Source: Planctomycetes bacterium UBA2386
GTDB lineage: Bacteria > Planctomycetota > UBA1135 > UBA2386
Assembly: GCA_002343845.1 (NCBI GenBank)
Contig: DDSQ01000127.1
Span: 1-36,883 of the forward strand
Reading direction: 5' to 3'
DNA length: 36,883 bases
The notes beneath the pieces are model-generated. The model worked only from the letters and a program-made list of their open reading frames with translations. It did no database searches and was not told where the DNA came from. How positions within the stretch are numbered: position 1 is the stretch's first letter; every line of letters begins with the position of its first letter. Below, in pieces: positions 27,008 through 35,582 of this stretch. Position numbers and translations under genes: made by a program.

Positions 27008-27246
27008 GCGTCGTCCGCGCCACCCTCGTCACCGCCGGCGGGTTCGTCGGCCAGCCCGGCGCGCTGCAGGCGCAGCCGCACACGGCGGTTCTGCCGCCGC
27101 AACCGGTCGTTGCTCTGCTGCAGACGGCCGAGTTCGTCGAGCACCGTGCGGAGCTCGTCGGCGTCGACACTGACGGCACCCTGGGCGTCGTGGACCTTGC
27201 CGCGCAGGCGTCGGCGCAGCGCTTCGAGTTGCCGGTCGTTCGTCAT
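27004..27246 (-). CDS. Small coiled-coil protein, coupled to the receiver-DUF3052 gene
   Basis: This 80-aa protein reads MTNDRQLEALRRRLRGKV... with a long heptad-like helix at residues 28-62 (ELRTVLDELGRLQQSNDRL followed by RRQNRRVRLRLQ) and an acidic Gly-rich tail. The pattern suggests a basic coiled coil that dimerises and may bind a partner or nucleic acid. No family recognised. The ATG at 27246 is the only start that excludes non-helical upstream codons. Its stop overlaps the next gene (ATGA), implying that the two products act together. The 80 bases upstream (27247-27326) lie between it and the divergent methyltransferase gene. Confidence 0.7.
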   Translation of the reverse strand: MTNDRQLEALRRRLRGKVHDAQGAVSVDADELRTVLDELGRLQQSNDRLRRQNRRVRLRLQRAGLADEPAGGDEGGADDA

Positions 27247-27326
27247 GCCGACAGGAGTACGAACGGCAAGGCAGGGCGCAAGCGCCGTCTGGACCACCCG
27301 GCCCGCCGAGCCATGATCCCGGAGCC

Positions 27327-28325
27327 ATGCCCCTGCGCGATGTCCTGCTGCCCGCGATCGCCCGCCGTGCGTCGTTGCTCGCACGGCTGCACGCCGAGGG
27401 CACGGACGCCTACCGGCTGCTGCACGGCGTCGCCGAACAGGCGCCGGGGATCACCGTCGACCGTTACGGTTCGTGCCTGCTGCTGCAGACGTTCCGGGCG
27501 CCGCTGCCCGCCGACGAGGTCGACGAGGTGGCTAGCGTCGTGAACGCCGAACTCGGCCTCGACCTGCCGATCGTCGCCAACCACCGCGGTCCGCCGCCGC
27601 CGCCCGACCACGTGCCGCACCAGCCGTCGCATGCAGCGCTGGCCGAGCACGCCTGCCACGAACGGCGCCTGCGCTTCTCGTTCCGCGCGCGCCATCGCGG
27701 CCAGGATCCGTGGTTGTTCCTCGACCTGCGCGCCGCGCGCGCGTTCGTGCAGGCGAACAGCTCCGGCAAGCGGGTGCTGAACTTGTTCGCCTACACCGGC
27801 GGCGTCGGCCTCGTCGCCGCGGCCGGCGGCGCCTCCCGCGTGCTCGATGTCGATTTCGCAGCCAGCGCGCTCGAGGTGGCGGCGGCGAACGCGACCGCCA
27901 ACGGCTTCGGCGATCGCATCGAGCATCTGCACGCCGACTGCCAGCCGGTCCTGCGCCAACTCGCCGGCATGCCAGTGCAACGGCGCGGCAAGCACCTGCC
28001 GTTCCCCCGCGTCGCGCGCGAGCCGTTCGACCTGATCGTGCTCGACCCGCCGCGGTTCGCGAAGACGCCGTTCGGCACGATCGACGTCGTGCACGACTAC
28101 CAGTCGCTGTGGAAACCCTGCCTGCTGGCCCTCGCCGACGGCGGCGCGATCGTCGCGACGAACCACGTGCCGGACGTGCGCGCCGAGGACTGGCACGGCG
28201 CGCTGCAGCGCTGCGCCGCGAAGGCCGGCCGGCCGCTGCGCTCCCTCGAGGCGCTGCCGGTCGACGCCGACTTCCCGTCGTTCGACGACCGGCCCCCGCT
28301 CAAGGTCGTGGTCGCGCGGCCCTGA
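27327..28325 (+). CDS. Class I SAM-dependent methyltransferase, RlmI/RlmK-like (23S rRNA cytosine methyltransferase family)
   Basis: This 332-aa cytosolic enzyme probably methylates rRNA. The N-terminal part (HGVAEQAPGITVDRYGSCLL) is the substrate/PUA-adjacent region seen in RlmI-type proteins, here without a separate PUA domain. The SAM site is VLNLFAYTGGVGLVAAAGGA (motif I) with VLDVD (acidic motif II). Motif IV is LIVLDPPRFAKTPFG. An internal HHG-type loop (NHRGPPPPPDH) is Pro-rich. The ATG at 27327 follows CCGGAG by two bases, too close to act, so the ribosome-binding site is unclear. It is the only gene on the plus strand between 22222 and the right edge and converges on the secreted-protein gene at 28346. 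Confidence 0.88.
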   Translation: MPLRDVLLPAIARRASLLARLHAEGTDAYRLLHGVAEQAPGITVDRYGSCLLLQTFRAPLPADEVDEVASVVNAELGLDLPIVANHRGPPPPPDHVPHQPSHAALAEHACHERRLRFSFRARHRGQDPWLFLDLRAARAFVQANSSGKRVLNLFAYTGGVGLVAAAGGASRVLDVDFAASALEVAAANATANGFGDRIEHLHADCQPVLRQLAGMPVQRRGKHLPFPRVAREPFDLIVLDPPRFAKTPFGTIDVVHDYQSLWKPCLLALADGGAIVATNHVPDVRAEDWHGALQRCAAKAGRPLRSLEALPVDADFPSFDDRPPLKVVVARP

Positions 28326-28349
28326 CGGCCGCGCGCGTCGGCCGGTCAG
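28322..28349. terminator. Compact hairpin containing the stop codons of both convergent genes
   Basis: CTGACGGCCG (28322-28331) pairs with CGGCC (28339-28343), a bulged G (28344) and GTCAG (28345-28349): ten base pairs with a seven-base loop. The TGA of the methyltransferase gene (28323-28325) and the TGA of the opposing gene (28348-28346) sit in the two arms, so the convergent genes share one terminator in a 20-base gap. Confidence 0.6.
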
Positions 28350-30136
28350 AACACCTTGCCGCTCGCGCGAGCGAAGATCTCGTCGGCGACCGCACCCAGC
28401 GCCGCCAGCAGCGAGCCGGACGCGAAGGTGCCGCGGCCGTGCAGCGTCACGCCATCCTTGCCGACGTGCCAGATGCTGGTGTCGCAGCCGAGCGCCTTCG
28501 CCATCGTCTCGGCGTCCGGCAGCGCCTCGCTGCTGAAGCCGATCATTTCCTCCTGCGAGTCGAGCATCGGGTACAGGCTCGTCTCGACGGCGCGCCAGCC
28601 GATCTCGACGGCGCGGAACAGGCGCAAGTGCATCACGCCCGAGGCCCCTCGGCTCTGCGCCACGAGCTGCTGGAAGTCCGGCTGCTCGGCCAGGCTCTCG
28701 GCGGCGTCCTGGCGCAGCGCGCGCACGAGAGCGGCGGCATCCGAACCGATCCACACGGCGTCCGGCATCAGCACGTAGCACGGGCTGAGCTGGAACGGCA
28801 CGCCTTCGGGCTGCAGCGCGCAGAACCGCACGTCCCGACCGTCGACGTCGCGCGACTTCCACTGCAGGCCCGCGTGCTCACTGGTCGCCCCTTCCATCTG
28901 CCGCATCAGACGCGCGACGACGTCGGCATCCCGGACGGCGATCCGCACCAGCAGTTCGGGCTTCGGCACCGCACCCTTCTCGAGTGCGAGCGCCATCGTG
29001 ATCTGCGAACCGAATGCGCCGAGCAGCTTGCGCAGTTCGGCCGGCGACGTGCCCATGTGCGCGAGTTCGCGGCCGAGTTCGTGGTGCATCTCGCGCGTCA
29101 TCTCCTCGCGTGCCTGCGCCGGCAGCAACGCCGTGAACCGCTCGAACGCAGCGACCAGGCCTTCGATGTCGAGGCTGCCAGCGGCGAACGCCACGGTGTT
29201 GGGCGACAACGAACGCGCTGCGCCGAGATCGGCGGGCGTCGACAGCAGGACCTTGGCCAGGCCACGCTCGCTGCCGCCGACCCCGAGATGCAGCATTTCG
29301 GCGCCGCCCGATTCCCCCGCGCCCGAGGCCCAGTAGACCGCGTCGCAGGCGCCGAGCCCGAGCGCGTCGGCCCAGTCGGACGCCTCGTACGGCAGATGCG
29401 GCGCGAGCGAGGCCATCAGCGGCGCGGTGTTGAGGAACAGCGAAGCCAACGCCGGCACCGGCAGTTCGCCCTGCAAGCTGCCGAGCCGCGTCGCCGCAGT
29501 CAGCCCCGGCTGCTGGCCCGCCTGCACGCCGAGCAGCTCGCGCAGCATGCCTCGGCTGTTGCTGACGACGTAGAACTTGCCGACCGCGCCGGCGAACAGC
29601 GACGGTCCTTCTTGCAGGAGCAGCGAGTGGAACTTGCTGCCCGCGATTTCGACCTCGCCGGACTCGGCGACGCCGGCGTGCTGCGCGACGAGTTGCGCGC
29701 CCCACTGCACGAGGCGGTTGACGGCACGCCGGTGCTCACCCGTGTCGATGACCAGCGCGACCGACGGCCCCCACCCCTCGATGGAGACGCGCCCGACAGC
29801 GAGCGCCATCGGCCGGCCGAACGCCGCGCGCAGGTCGGCGGGCCGCAGCTGCATGTCGTCGCAGCCGGCTTGCAGTTCTTCGGCGGCGCGATCGAGCATG
29901 GCCTCGATGTGTTGCGCGCGCACTTCGGCCGGGACCTTGGCGAGGAAGTCGTGCACGGCGGCAGCCGCCGGCATCGCATTGGCCGCCGTGCGGCAGGCGC
30001 TCAAGCCGCCGAACCGCAGCACCGCGTAGGTCGAGGCGGGCAGGATCGACTCGGGGGACTGGGGAACGACCGGCAGGGCCTGCGCGAGGACGGGCACGGC
30101 GGTCAGGAACACGAACGCACTGACGAGTCGGGGCAT
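28346..30136 (-). CDS. Large secreted protein of unknown function (similar in plan to the 3363-5105 product)
   Basis: This 596-aa protein starts MPRLVSAFVFLTAVPVLAQA, a signal peptide cleaved after AQA. It opens with SPESILPASTYAVLRFGGLS, a typical start for secreted proteins of the DUF3352-like type, then alternates strands and helices (FGRPMALAVGRVSIEGWGPS, IAGSKFHSLLLQEGPSLFAG, KFYVVSNSRGMLRELLG). No active-site motif is seen. Similarity to the 580-aa protein at 3363 is in order and rhythm rather than in long identical blocks. The start at 30136 gives the signal peptide; further upstream codons are Arg/Gly-rich and overlap truA. The gap to truA (30137-30225, 89 bases) has no gene. Confidence 0.87.
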   Translation of the reverse strand: MPRLVSAFVFLTAVPVLAQALPVVPQSPESILPASTYAVLRFGGLSACRTAANAMPAAAAVHDFLAKVPAEVRAQHIEAMLDRAAEELQAGCDDMQLRPADLRAAFGRPMALAVGRVSIEGWGPSVALVIDTGEHRRAVNRLVQWGAQLVAQHAGVAESGEVEIAGSKFHSLLLQEGPSLFAGAVGKFYVVSNSRGMLRELLGVQAGQQPGLTAATRLGSLQGELPVPALASLFLNTAPLMASLAPHLPYEASDWADALGLGACDAVYWASGAGESGGAEMLHLGVGGSERGLAKVLLSTPADLGAARSLSPNTVAFAAGSLDIEGLVAAFERFTALLPAQAREEMTREMHHELGRELAHMGTSPAELRKLLGAFGSQITMALALEKGAVPKPELLVRIAVRDADVVARLMRQMEGATSEHAGLQWKSRDVDGRDVRFCALQPEGVPFQLSPCYVLMPDAVWIGSDAAALVRALRQDAAESLAEQPDFQQLVAQSRGASGVMHLRLFRAVEIGWRAVETSLYPMLDSQEEMIGFSSEALPDAETMAKALGCDTSIWHVGKDGVTLHGRGTFASGSLLAALGAVADEIFARASGKVF

Positions 30137-30225
30137 TGGCGGATCCGGGAGAGACGGAAGAGGCGACCACAACGGGCCGCGGGTGCAAGTACTCGACGTG
30201 GCCCGGCCACCCGCCGGATCTGTCG

Positions 30226-31032
30226 TCAGGCGTCGTCGCCCGTGCCGGCGTCGGCCGCGAAGGGCTCGTCGCCGGCCGGCGACAGGTCGCGGGCGTACAG
30301 CACCCGGAGCAGGTAGAGCCCATGCGGCGGGGCCGTCGGGCCCGCCGCGCGACGATCCCGGCCGGCCAGGACGCCGTGGAACCACTCCGGCGAACGGTTG
30401 CCGTAGCCGACTTCGAGCAGGCTGCCGACCAGGTTGCGCACCATGTTGTAGAGGAAGCCGCCACCCTGCACGACGAAGTCGAACCCGCGCGGCCGTTCGA
30501 CCAGGTGCACGTGGTGAAGCGCCCGGGTCGTCCCACGCTTGCGCGGGTAGCCCGGATTGCTCGCGAACGCAGCGAAGTCGTGCCGCCCTACCAGGCACTG
30601 CGCCGCGCGCCGCATCGCCGGCACGTCGACTGCCCGCCGGACCCAATGCGCCAGATCACGCCCGATCGCCGGCCGCACCGGCGTGCAGTGGCAGCGGTAG
30701 GCGTATCGTTTGCCCCGGGCGTGGAAGCGCGCGTGGAAGCCGTCGGGCGCGCGCACGACGCGCTGCACCGCGACGTCGTCGGGCAGGTTGGTGTTGAGCG
30801 CCAGCAGCAGCCGTTCGGGCGCGAAGTCCCGCTCGAGCACGACGTGGGCGGCCTGCGCGACCGCGTGCACGCCGGCATCGGTGCGGCCAGCACCCTCGAC
30901 GTGTACCGCCGGGCAGTCGATCGCAGCGAACGCCGTGGTCAGTTCCTGCTGCACGGTGCGATAGCCGGCTTGCTGCTGCCAGCCGTGGAACGCAGTGCCG
31001 TGGTAGGCGATGGTCAGCAGGTAGGTCGGCAC
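30226..31032 (-). CDS. truA: tRNA pseudouridine synthase A
   Basis: TruA makes pseudouridine at tRNA positions 38-40. It is 268 aa, as usual. The catalytic Asp is D52 in EGAGRTDAGVHA. Other family blocks are MPTYLLTIAYHGTAFHGWQQQ, LPDDVAVQRVV, FHARFHARGKRYAYRC, LVGRHDFAAFA and FLYNMVRNLVGSLLEVG. It begins with GTG at 31032, which gives the family N-terminus exactly. The C-terminus has a short Ala/Gly/Asp-rich tail after LYARDLSP. It lies 45 bases after the Ala/Pro-repeat membrane protein gene. Confidence 0.96.
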   Translation of the reverse strand: MPTYLLTIAYHGTAFHGWQQQAGYRTVQQELTTAFAAIDCPAVHVEGAGRTDAGVHAVAQAAHVVLERDFAPERLLLALNTNLPDDVAVQRVVRAPDGFHARFHARGKRYAYRCHCTPVRPAIGRDLAHWVRRAVDVPAMRRAAQCLVGRHDFAAFASNPGYPRKRGTTRALHHVHLVERPRGFDFVVQGGGFLYNMVRNLVGSLLEVGYGNRSPEWFHGVLAGRDRRAAGPTAPPHGLYLLRVLYARDLSPAGDEPFAADAGTGDDA

Positions 31033-31077
31033 ACGCGCGACGATAGGTGCGTCGCGGGCGGCGCTTCAACCGCGCCG

Positions 31078-31632
31078 TCAGCGCCGCAGGAACACGAACG
31101 CGAGCGCGGTGCCGACCAGGCTGGCCGCAGCGAGGATGCCGCCCATCACCGGGTTCTGCTGCGCGAGGAAGAACCAGGCGGACGTGCCGCCGCCGGCACC
31201 GAACATTGCCAACGGCACGACGAGCGACCAGGCGCCCGTTCGCTTCGGCAGCGGCAACGGGGCGAGCTTGCGCGGCGGGGCAGCCGCGGGCTTGGGAGTC
31301 GCCGTGGGCACCGGTGCCGCGGGCTTGGGTGCCGCCGTGGGCGCCAATACCGCGGGCTTTTGCGTCGCCGTGGGCCGGACCGCGGCGCGCGGCGTCGGCA
31401 CGGGCGGCGCGATCGGCGGGCGGGCGGGCGCGACTGCGGGCGCGGCTTCGGCTTCGAACGCACTCGCCGGCGGGTCCACGGGCAGCTGCCAGTCGTCGTC
31501 GCTGCCGGCCTTCGCTGGCGCCACGGCGGGCGCCGCGGCGGGCGCCGCGAACAGGGAGTCGTCGACGTCGGCCGGGCGCGCGGGCTCGCGCGCCGGCAGC
31601 ATCCCGAACGAGAACGGGTCGTACTTCGTCAT
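31078..31632 (-). CDS. Ala/Pro-rich membrane protein with 11-residue repeats
   Basis: This 184-aa protein has a long, probably unfolded N-terminus (1-130), rich in Ala and Pro. It includes three imperfect 11-residue repeats (PTATQKPAVL, APTAAPKPAAP, VPTATPKPAAA). Two C-terminal hydrophobic helices follow: WSLVVPLAMFGAGGGTSAWF and PVMGGILAAASLVGTALAF, ending in RR. So it is a short two-helix membrane anchor with a flexible tail. No family recognised. The ATG at 31632 overlaps the rpoN stop (ATGA), so it is co-translated with the sigma factor. A link to sigma-54 function is possible but unproven. Confidence 0.8.
   Translation of the reverse strand: MTKYDPFSFGMLPAREPARPADVDDSLFAAPAAAPAVAPAKAGSDDDWQLPVDPPASAFEAEAAPAVAPARPPIAPPVPTPRAAVRPTATQKPAVLAPTAAPKPAAPVPTATPKPAAAPPRKLAPLPLPKRTGAWSLVVPLAMFGAGGGTSAWFFLAQQNPVMGGILAAASLVGTALAFVFLRR
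31283..31381. repeat. Three tandem 33-bp units in the Ala/Pro-rich gene
   Basis: Units 31283-31315, 31316-31348 and 31349-31381 share CCGCGGGCTT near the start and GCCGTGGGC near the end. The outermost unit is the most diverged. They encode the 11-residue Pro/Ala repeats, an in-frame expansion. Confidence 0.75.
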
Positions 31633-33005
31633 GCGTCTCCGAACCTCCGGCGCCGGTAACTCGACGGAATGCCCAGGTGCTGCCTGTGCTTGGTGACCGT
31701 GCGGCGCGCGCAGCGCACGCCGCGTTCGCCGAGCCTTCGCACGAGGTCGTCGTCCGAGAGCGGCGCCTGCTTGTCCTCGCCCGCGACCAGTTCGGCGATC
31801 TGCTCGGCGATCGCCAGGCGCCCGCTGCCTTCGATCGCCGCGCCGTCGAGGCGATCGCCGTCGAAGAAGTCGCGCAGCCGGAAGATGCCGCGGTCGGTCT
31901 GCACGCTCTTGCCGGCGATCGCACGGCTGACCGTCGACGTGTGCAGGTCGAGCGCCTCGGCGACGTCGCTCATGCGCAGCGGCTTGATCGCCGTGCGACC
32001 CTTGGCGAGGAATGGCTGCTGGCGGCGCATCACCGCCTCGACGACGCGCAGCAGCGTCGCCTGCCGCTGGTGCACGGCGTCGATCAGGTCGCGCGCCGAA
32101 CGCAGCTTCGGCCGCAGCCAGTCGCGGACCTCGGGCGCCGTCGCGCGGTCGCCAGCCAGCGCCGCATATTCGGCCGAGACCTGCAGATCCGGCAGCGACG
32201 CGTCGTCGAGCGCCACGTGGACCGCGCCGTCGTGCAACCAGACGAACGCGTCGGGCCGCAGCGGCGGGTCGTCGCCGCGTTCGAACGCCGCCGCGGGTCG
32301 CGGGCTCAGGCGCCGCATGCGCACGAGCAACGCCTGCAGTTCGTCGAGCGGCATCTGCAGTTCCCGGGCGACTTCGGGCAGCTTGTTGCGCCCGAGCGCC
32401 TCGAGCTGGTCGCGCAGCACACGCTCGATGGTCGCGAGATCCGGATCGCCGGCCGCCTGCAGCAGCATCGCGTCGATGCCTTGCGCGGCACCGATGCCGC
32501 GGGGTTCGAGCGACAGCAGCACGGCGTGTGCCTCGCGCAGGAGTTCGAGCGGAGCGTCGTGCCGTTCGGCGAGGTCCTCGACCAGGAACGGCAGCAGGCC
32601 CCGTTCATCGAGGTGCTCGACGAGCAGCATCACCGCGTCGGTGAGCAGTGCTTGCGTGCCGCGGAACGCGAGCTGCTGACGCACGAAGTCGGCCAGCGTC
32701 TGGCCGTGGGCGGCGACGTTGGCGAGGAACGCGGCCTTGCCGTCGTCGGCGTCGCCGGCGGGCCCACGCCGCCATTCCTGCCAGCCGGTGTCCTCGCGCT
32801 CGGCGAGGCGCGTCGCCGCCGGGACCTCGGGTTCGACGCGCGTCGGCGGCAACGCTTCGAGCGTCTCGTTCTGTTGCAGCTGTTCCTCGACGAGTTGCAC
32901 CAGGTCGGCCGTCGCGAGCTGCAGCACCTCGATGCCCTGCAGCATGTGCGGCAGCAGCGCCATGCGCTGTTCCTGCCGCTGGCCCTGGCGAAGTTCGAGA
33001 CTCAT
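31629..33005 (-). CDS. rpoN: RNA polymerase sigma-54 factor
   Basis: Sigma-54 directs polymerase to -24/-12 promoters and needs AAA+ activators, one of which is encoded at 5277-6869. It is 458 aa. The N-terminal activator-interacting domain has the usual Gln-rich pattern (LRQGQRQEQRMALLPHML and LQLATADLVQLVEEQLQQNE). The core-binding region includes PRGIGAAQGIDAMLL (P-R-G-[IV]-G-A). The -12 region HTH is MSDVAEALDLHTSTVSRAIAG followed by VQTDRGIFRLRDFF. The RpoN box is ARRTVTKHRQHL against the consensus A-R-R-T-V-A-K-Y-R. The acidic linker after residue 60 is short. The ATG at 33005 gives the full AID. It is coupled to the membrane protein gene downstream and lies 69 bases after hrpB. Confidence 0.95.
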   Translation of the reverse strand: MSLELRQGQRQEQRMALLPHMLQGIEVLQLATADLVQLVEEQLQQNETLEALPPTRVEPEVPAATRLAEREDTGWQEWRRGPAGDADDGKAAFLANVAAHGQTLADFVRQQLAFRGTQALLTDAVMLLVEHLDERGLLPFLVEDLAERHDAPLELLREAHAVLLSLEPRGIGAAQGIDAMLLQAAGDPDLATIERVLRDQLEALGRNKLPEVARELQMPLDELQALLVRMRRLSPRPAAAFERGDDPPLRPDAFVWLHDGAVHVALDDASLPDLQVSAEYAALAGDRATAPEVRDWLRPKLRSARDLIDAVHQRQATLLRVVEAVMRRQQPFLAKGRTAIKPLRMSDVAEALDLHTSTVSRAIAGKSVQTDRGIFRLRDFFDGDRLDGAAIEGSGRLAIAEQIAELVAGEDKQAPLSDDDLVRRLGERGVRCARRTVTKHRQHLGIPSSYRRRRFGDA

Positions 33006-33074
33006 CCGCGAACGCTCCGCACGCGCTTTCGACCGGGCTCGGAGTCGACTTGAGCAACGGCGGCGGCGGCCGCC

Positions 33075-35582
33075 TCAATCCGGGCGACGGCGCGCGGGCC
33101 GCGCCTGTGGCGCCGCCGCCAGCGGATCCTCGGGCCACGCATGCCGCGGGTAACGCCGACTCAACTCGCGGCGAACCTGCGGGTAGACGTTCGCCCAGAA
33201 GCTCGGCAGATCGGTCGTCACCTGCACCGGGCGGTGGTTGGGCGCCAGCAGCTCGAGCACGACGGGAACGCGCCCGCCGGCGAGCGCGCCGACCGCGCGC
33301 AGGCCGAAGAACTCCTGCAGCCGGGCCGCGATCGTCGGCCCGGCGGGCGCGTCGTAGTCGACGACCGCCGCGCGCCCCGACGGCAGTTCGATGCGATCCG
33401 GCGCGCCCTGCTGCAGCGCGCGACGCTGGGCAGAATCCAGCTGCGCCAGCAGCAGTTCGCCGACCTCCGCGTCGCGCAACGCGCGCAGGTCGCTGCGCCC
33501 CGCGAGCAGGTCGAGCGCCGCGCGCGCCACCGCCGCGTCGTCCCATTCCGGCAGGCCGGCATCGGGCGCGCGCGCGCGGAGCCAGCGCATGCGCGCGAGC
33601 AGACGCCGCAGTTCCTTCTGCTCGCCGAGCCACTGCCACGGATCCCGCGCGAGCAGCGGCAACAGCAACTCGGCGGCAGCGCCAGCGGGCAACTCTCCGC
33701 CGCGCGCCGTGCGCAGCGCGAGATCGCGGTACCGCTGCTCGCGGCGCGCGACGACGCGCCCGGCATCGGCGTCGAGTTCGGGAGCGACGACGTCGACGAG
33801 CGCTCGCGGGAACACCACCGCCAGGTCCTCGGCGGTGACCTCGACGGTGAGCAGCGCGCGCGAGCGCTGTTGGCGACCGGTCTCGAGCAACCGCAGCGCG
33901 AGCACGAGTTCCTGGCCATCGGCGGCGGCCGGCAGCACGAGGCCGCGGCCACCGACCATCGTCGCCGCACGCGGGTCGCCTTCAGCAGAACGACGCGCGA
34001 CGCGATCGGGGAAGCCGGCGAGCAAGCAGCGCGCCAGCGCCGACGTGTCCCGGCTGCCCGCGGGCCTGCCGCCGAGCAGCCGATCGCGCGCCGCCGCCAC
34101 CTGCCGCGCCTGCCACGGCGCGAGTCCACACTCGCGGCAGAGGTGTTCGGGGAAGCCCCGTTCCTCGGCGAGCAGGAACGCATCGACCGCGGCGTGCAGG
34201 TCGACGCCATCGCCGCGCCCGAGCTGGTCGACGTCGGCGAGCAGCGTCGCCGCGGTCGCCGCCGCGACCGCACCACCGGCGGTGCGGCCCGCGAGCACGA
34301 CGGCGGCGAGCCGCGGGTGCAGCGGCAGCTCGAGCAGCGATCGGCCCAGCGGCGTCAGCGTCCCGGTCCCTGGTGCTGCCGCGCCGAGGTCGGCGAGCAA
34401 CGCGTCCGCGGCCGCCAGCGCGTCGGCCGGCGGCGCCTCGAACCACCGGAACTCGCGCGGATCGCGGCCGGCGAATGCGCGCACCAGCAGGGCCGGCCCG
34501 CACAGGTCGACGCGCTGCACTTCCGGGGACGAACGTGCCTGCATGCCGCGTTCCTCGGCGGCGGTCCACGCGCGATAGCAGACGCCGGGGCCGGTGCGGC
34601 CGGCACGGCCGGCGCGCTGCGCCGCCGACGCACGGCTGATGCGTTCGAGCTGCAGCACGTCGACGCCGCGACCGCGGTCGAAGCGCAACTCGCGCGCGAG
34701 CCCGGTGTCGACGACGGCGGTGATGCCCGCGATCGTCAACGAGCTCTCGGCGACGTTCGTCGACAGCACGACCTTGCGCCGCCCCTGCGGCCGCAGCGCG
34801 CGGTCCTGATCGGCGATGTCGAGCCGACCGTGCAGCGGCAGCACCATCGCGTCGAGGCGCCGCGCGAGGTTCTGCAGCGCCTGTTCGGCGCGCGCGATCT
34901 CGCCGGCTCCCGGCAGGAACACCAACACGTCGCCCGCGGTCTCCGTCATCGCGCGCTCCACGAGCGTGCGCACCGTCACTTCGAGGTCTTCGGTCGCCGC
35001 GCGGTCGAGGTGCACGACGCGCACCGGATGCAGGCGGCCATCGGCCTCGATCGTCGTCGCATCGGGCAGGAACGCCTGCAGCGGTGCGGGATCGAGCGTC
35101 GCCGACATCACGCACAACCGCAGCTCGGGCCGAACGGTGGCGCGCGTCTCGGCGAGCATCGCCAGAGCGAGGTCGCCTTCGAGGTGGCGTTCGTGGAACT
35201 CGTCGAGGCAGACGGCGCCGACCCCTTCGAGGAACGGATCGCGCACGAGCTGCCGCACCAGCACGCCCTCGGTGACGAAGCGGATCCTGGTCTGCCGGCT
35301 GACGCGCGCATCGCCGCGCACCTGGTAACCGACCAGGCCACCGACTTCGGCGCCGAGTTCGTGCGCGACGCGGGCCGCCGCCGCGCGGGCGGCGAGCCGC
35401 CGTGGTTCGAGCACGACCACCTCCGGAGAGTCGGCAGGCAACTGCCCGAGCAACGCCGGCGGCACGCGCGTGGTCTTGCCCGAGCCCGGCGGCGCGAGCA
35501 GCAACAGCGACGTCGTCGCGCGCAGCGCCTGCTGCACCGCGGGGAGCACGGCGTCGATCGGCAGATCGTCGCGCGCGGTCAC
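33075..35582 (-). CDS. hrpB: ATP-dependent helicase HrpB (DEAH/DExH family)
   Basis: HrpB is an 835-aa DExH-box RNA helicase-like protein whose physiological role is poorly known. Motif I is LLLAPPGSGKTTRVP, motif Ia is VVVLEPRRLAARAAA, motif II is CLDEFHERHLEGD (DEFH), motif III is VMSATLD, motif V is STNVAESSLTIAG and motif VI is QRAGRAGRTGPG. The long C-terminal region (HrpB_C) ends with RRYPRHAWPEDPL, a typical family ending. I chose the GTG at 35582: it overlaps the recR TGA (GTGA) and starts VTARDDLPIDAVLP, just before motif I, as expected. The open frame continues upstream over recR without similarity. Coupled to recR. Confidence 0.94.
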   Translation of the reverse strand: MTARDDLPIDAVLPAVQQALRATTSLLLLAPPGSGKTTRVPPALLGQLPADSPEVVVLEPRRLAARAAAARVAHELGAEVGGLVGYQVRGDARVSRQTRIRFVTEGVLVRQLVRDPFLEGVGAVCLDEFHERHLEGDLALAMLAETRATVRPELRLCVMSATLDPAPLQAFLPDATTIEADGRLHPVRVVHLDRAATEDLEVTVRTLVERAMTETAGDVLVFLPGAGEIARAEQALQNLARRLDAMVLPLHGRLDIADQDRALRPQGRRKVVLSTNVAESSLTIAGITAVVDTGLARELRFDRGRGVDVLQLERISRASAAQRAGRAGRTGPGVCYRAWTAAEERGMQARSSPEVQRVDLCGPALLVRAFAGRDPREFRWFEAPPADALAAADALLADLGAAAPGTGTLTPLGRSLLELPLHPRLAAVVLAGRTAGGAVAAATAATLLADVDQLGRGDGVDLHAAVDAFLLAEERGFPEHLCRECGLAPWQARQVAAARDRLLGGRPAGSRDTSALARCLLAGFPDRVARRSAEGDPRAATMVGGRGLVLPAAADGQELVLALRLLETGRQQRSRALLTVEVTAEDLAVVFPRALVDVVAPELDADAGRVVARREQRYRDLALRTARGGELPAGAAAELLLPLLARDPWQWLGEQKELRRLLARMRWLRARAPDAGLPEWDDAAVARAALDLLAGRSDLRALRDAEVGELLLAQLDSAQRRALQQGAPDRIELPSGRAAVVDYDAPAGPTIAARLQEFFGLRAVGALAGGRVPVVLELLAPNHRPVQVTTDLPSFWANVYPQVRRELSRRYPRHAWPEDPLAAAPQARPARRRPD

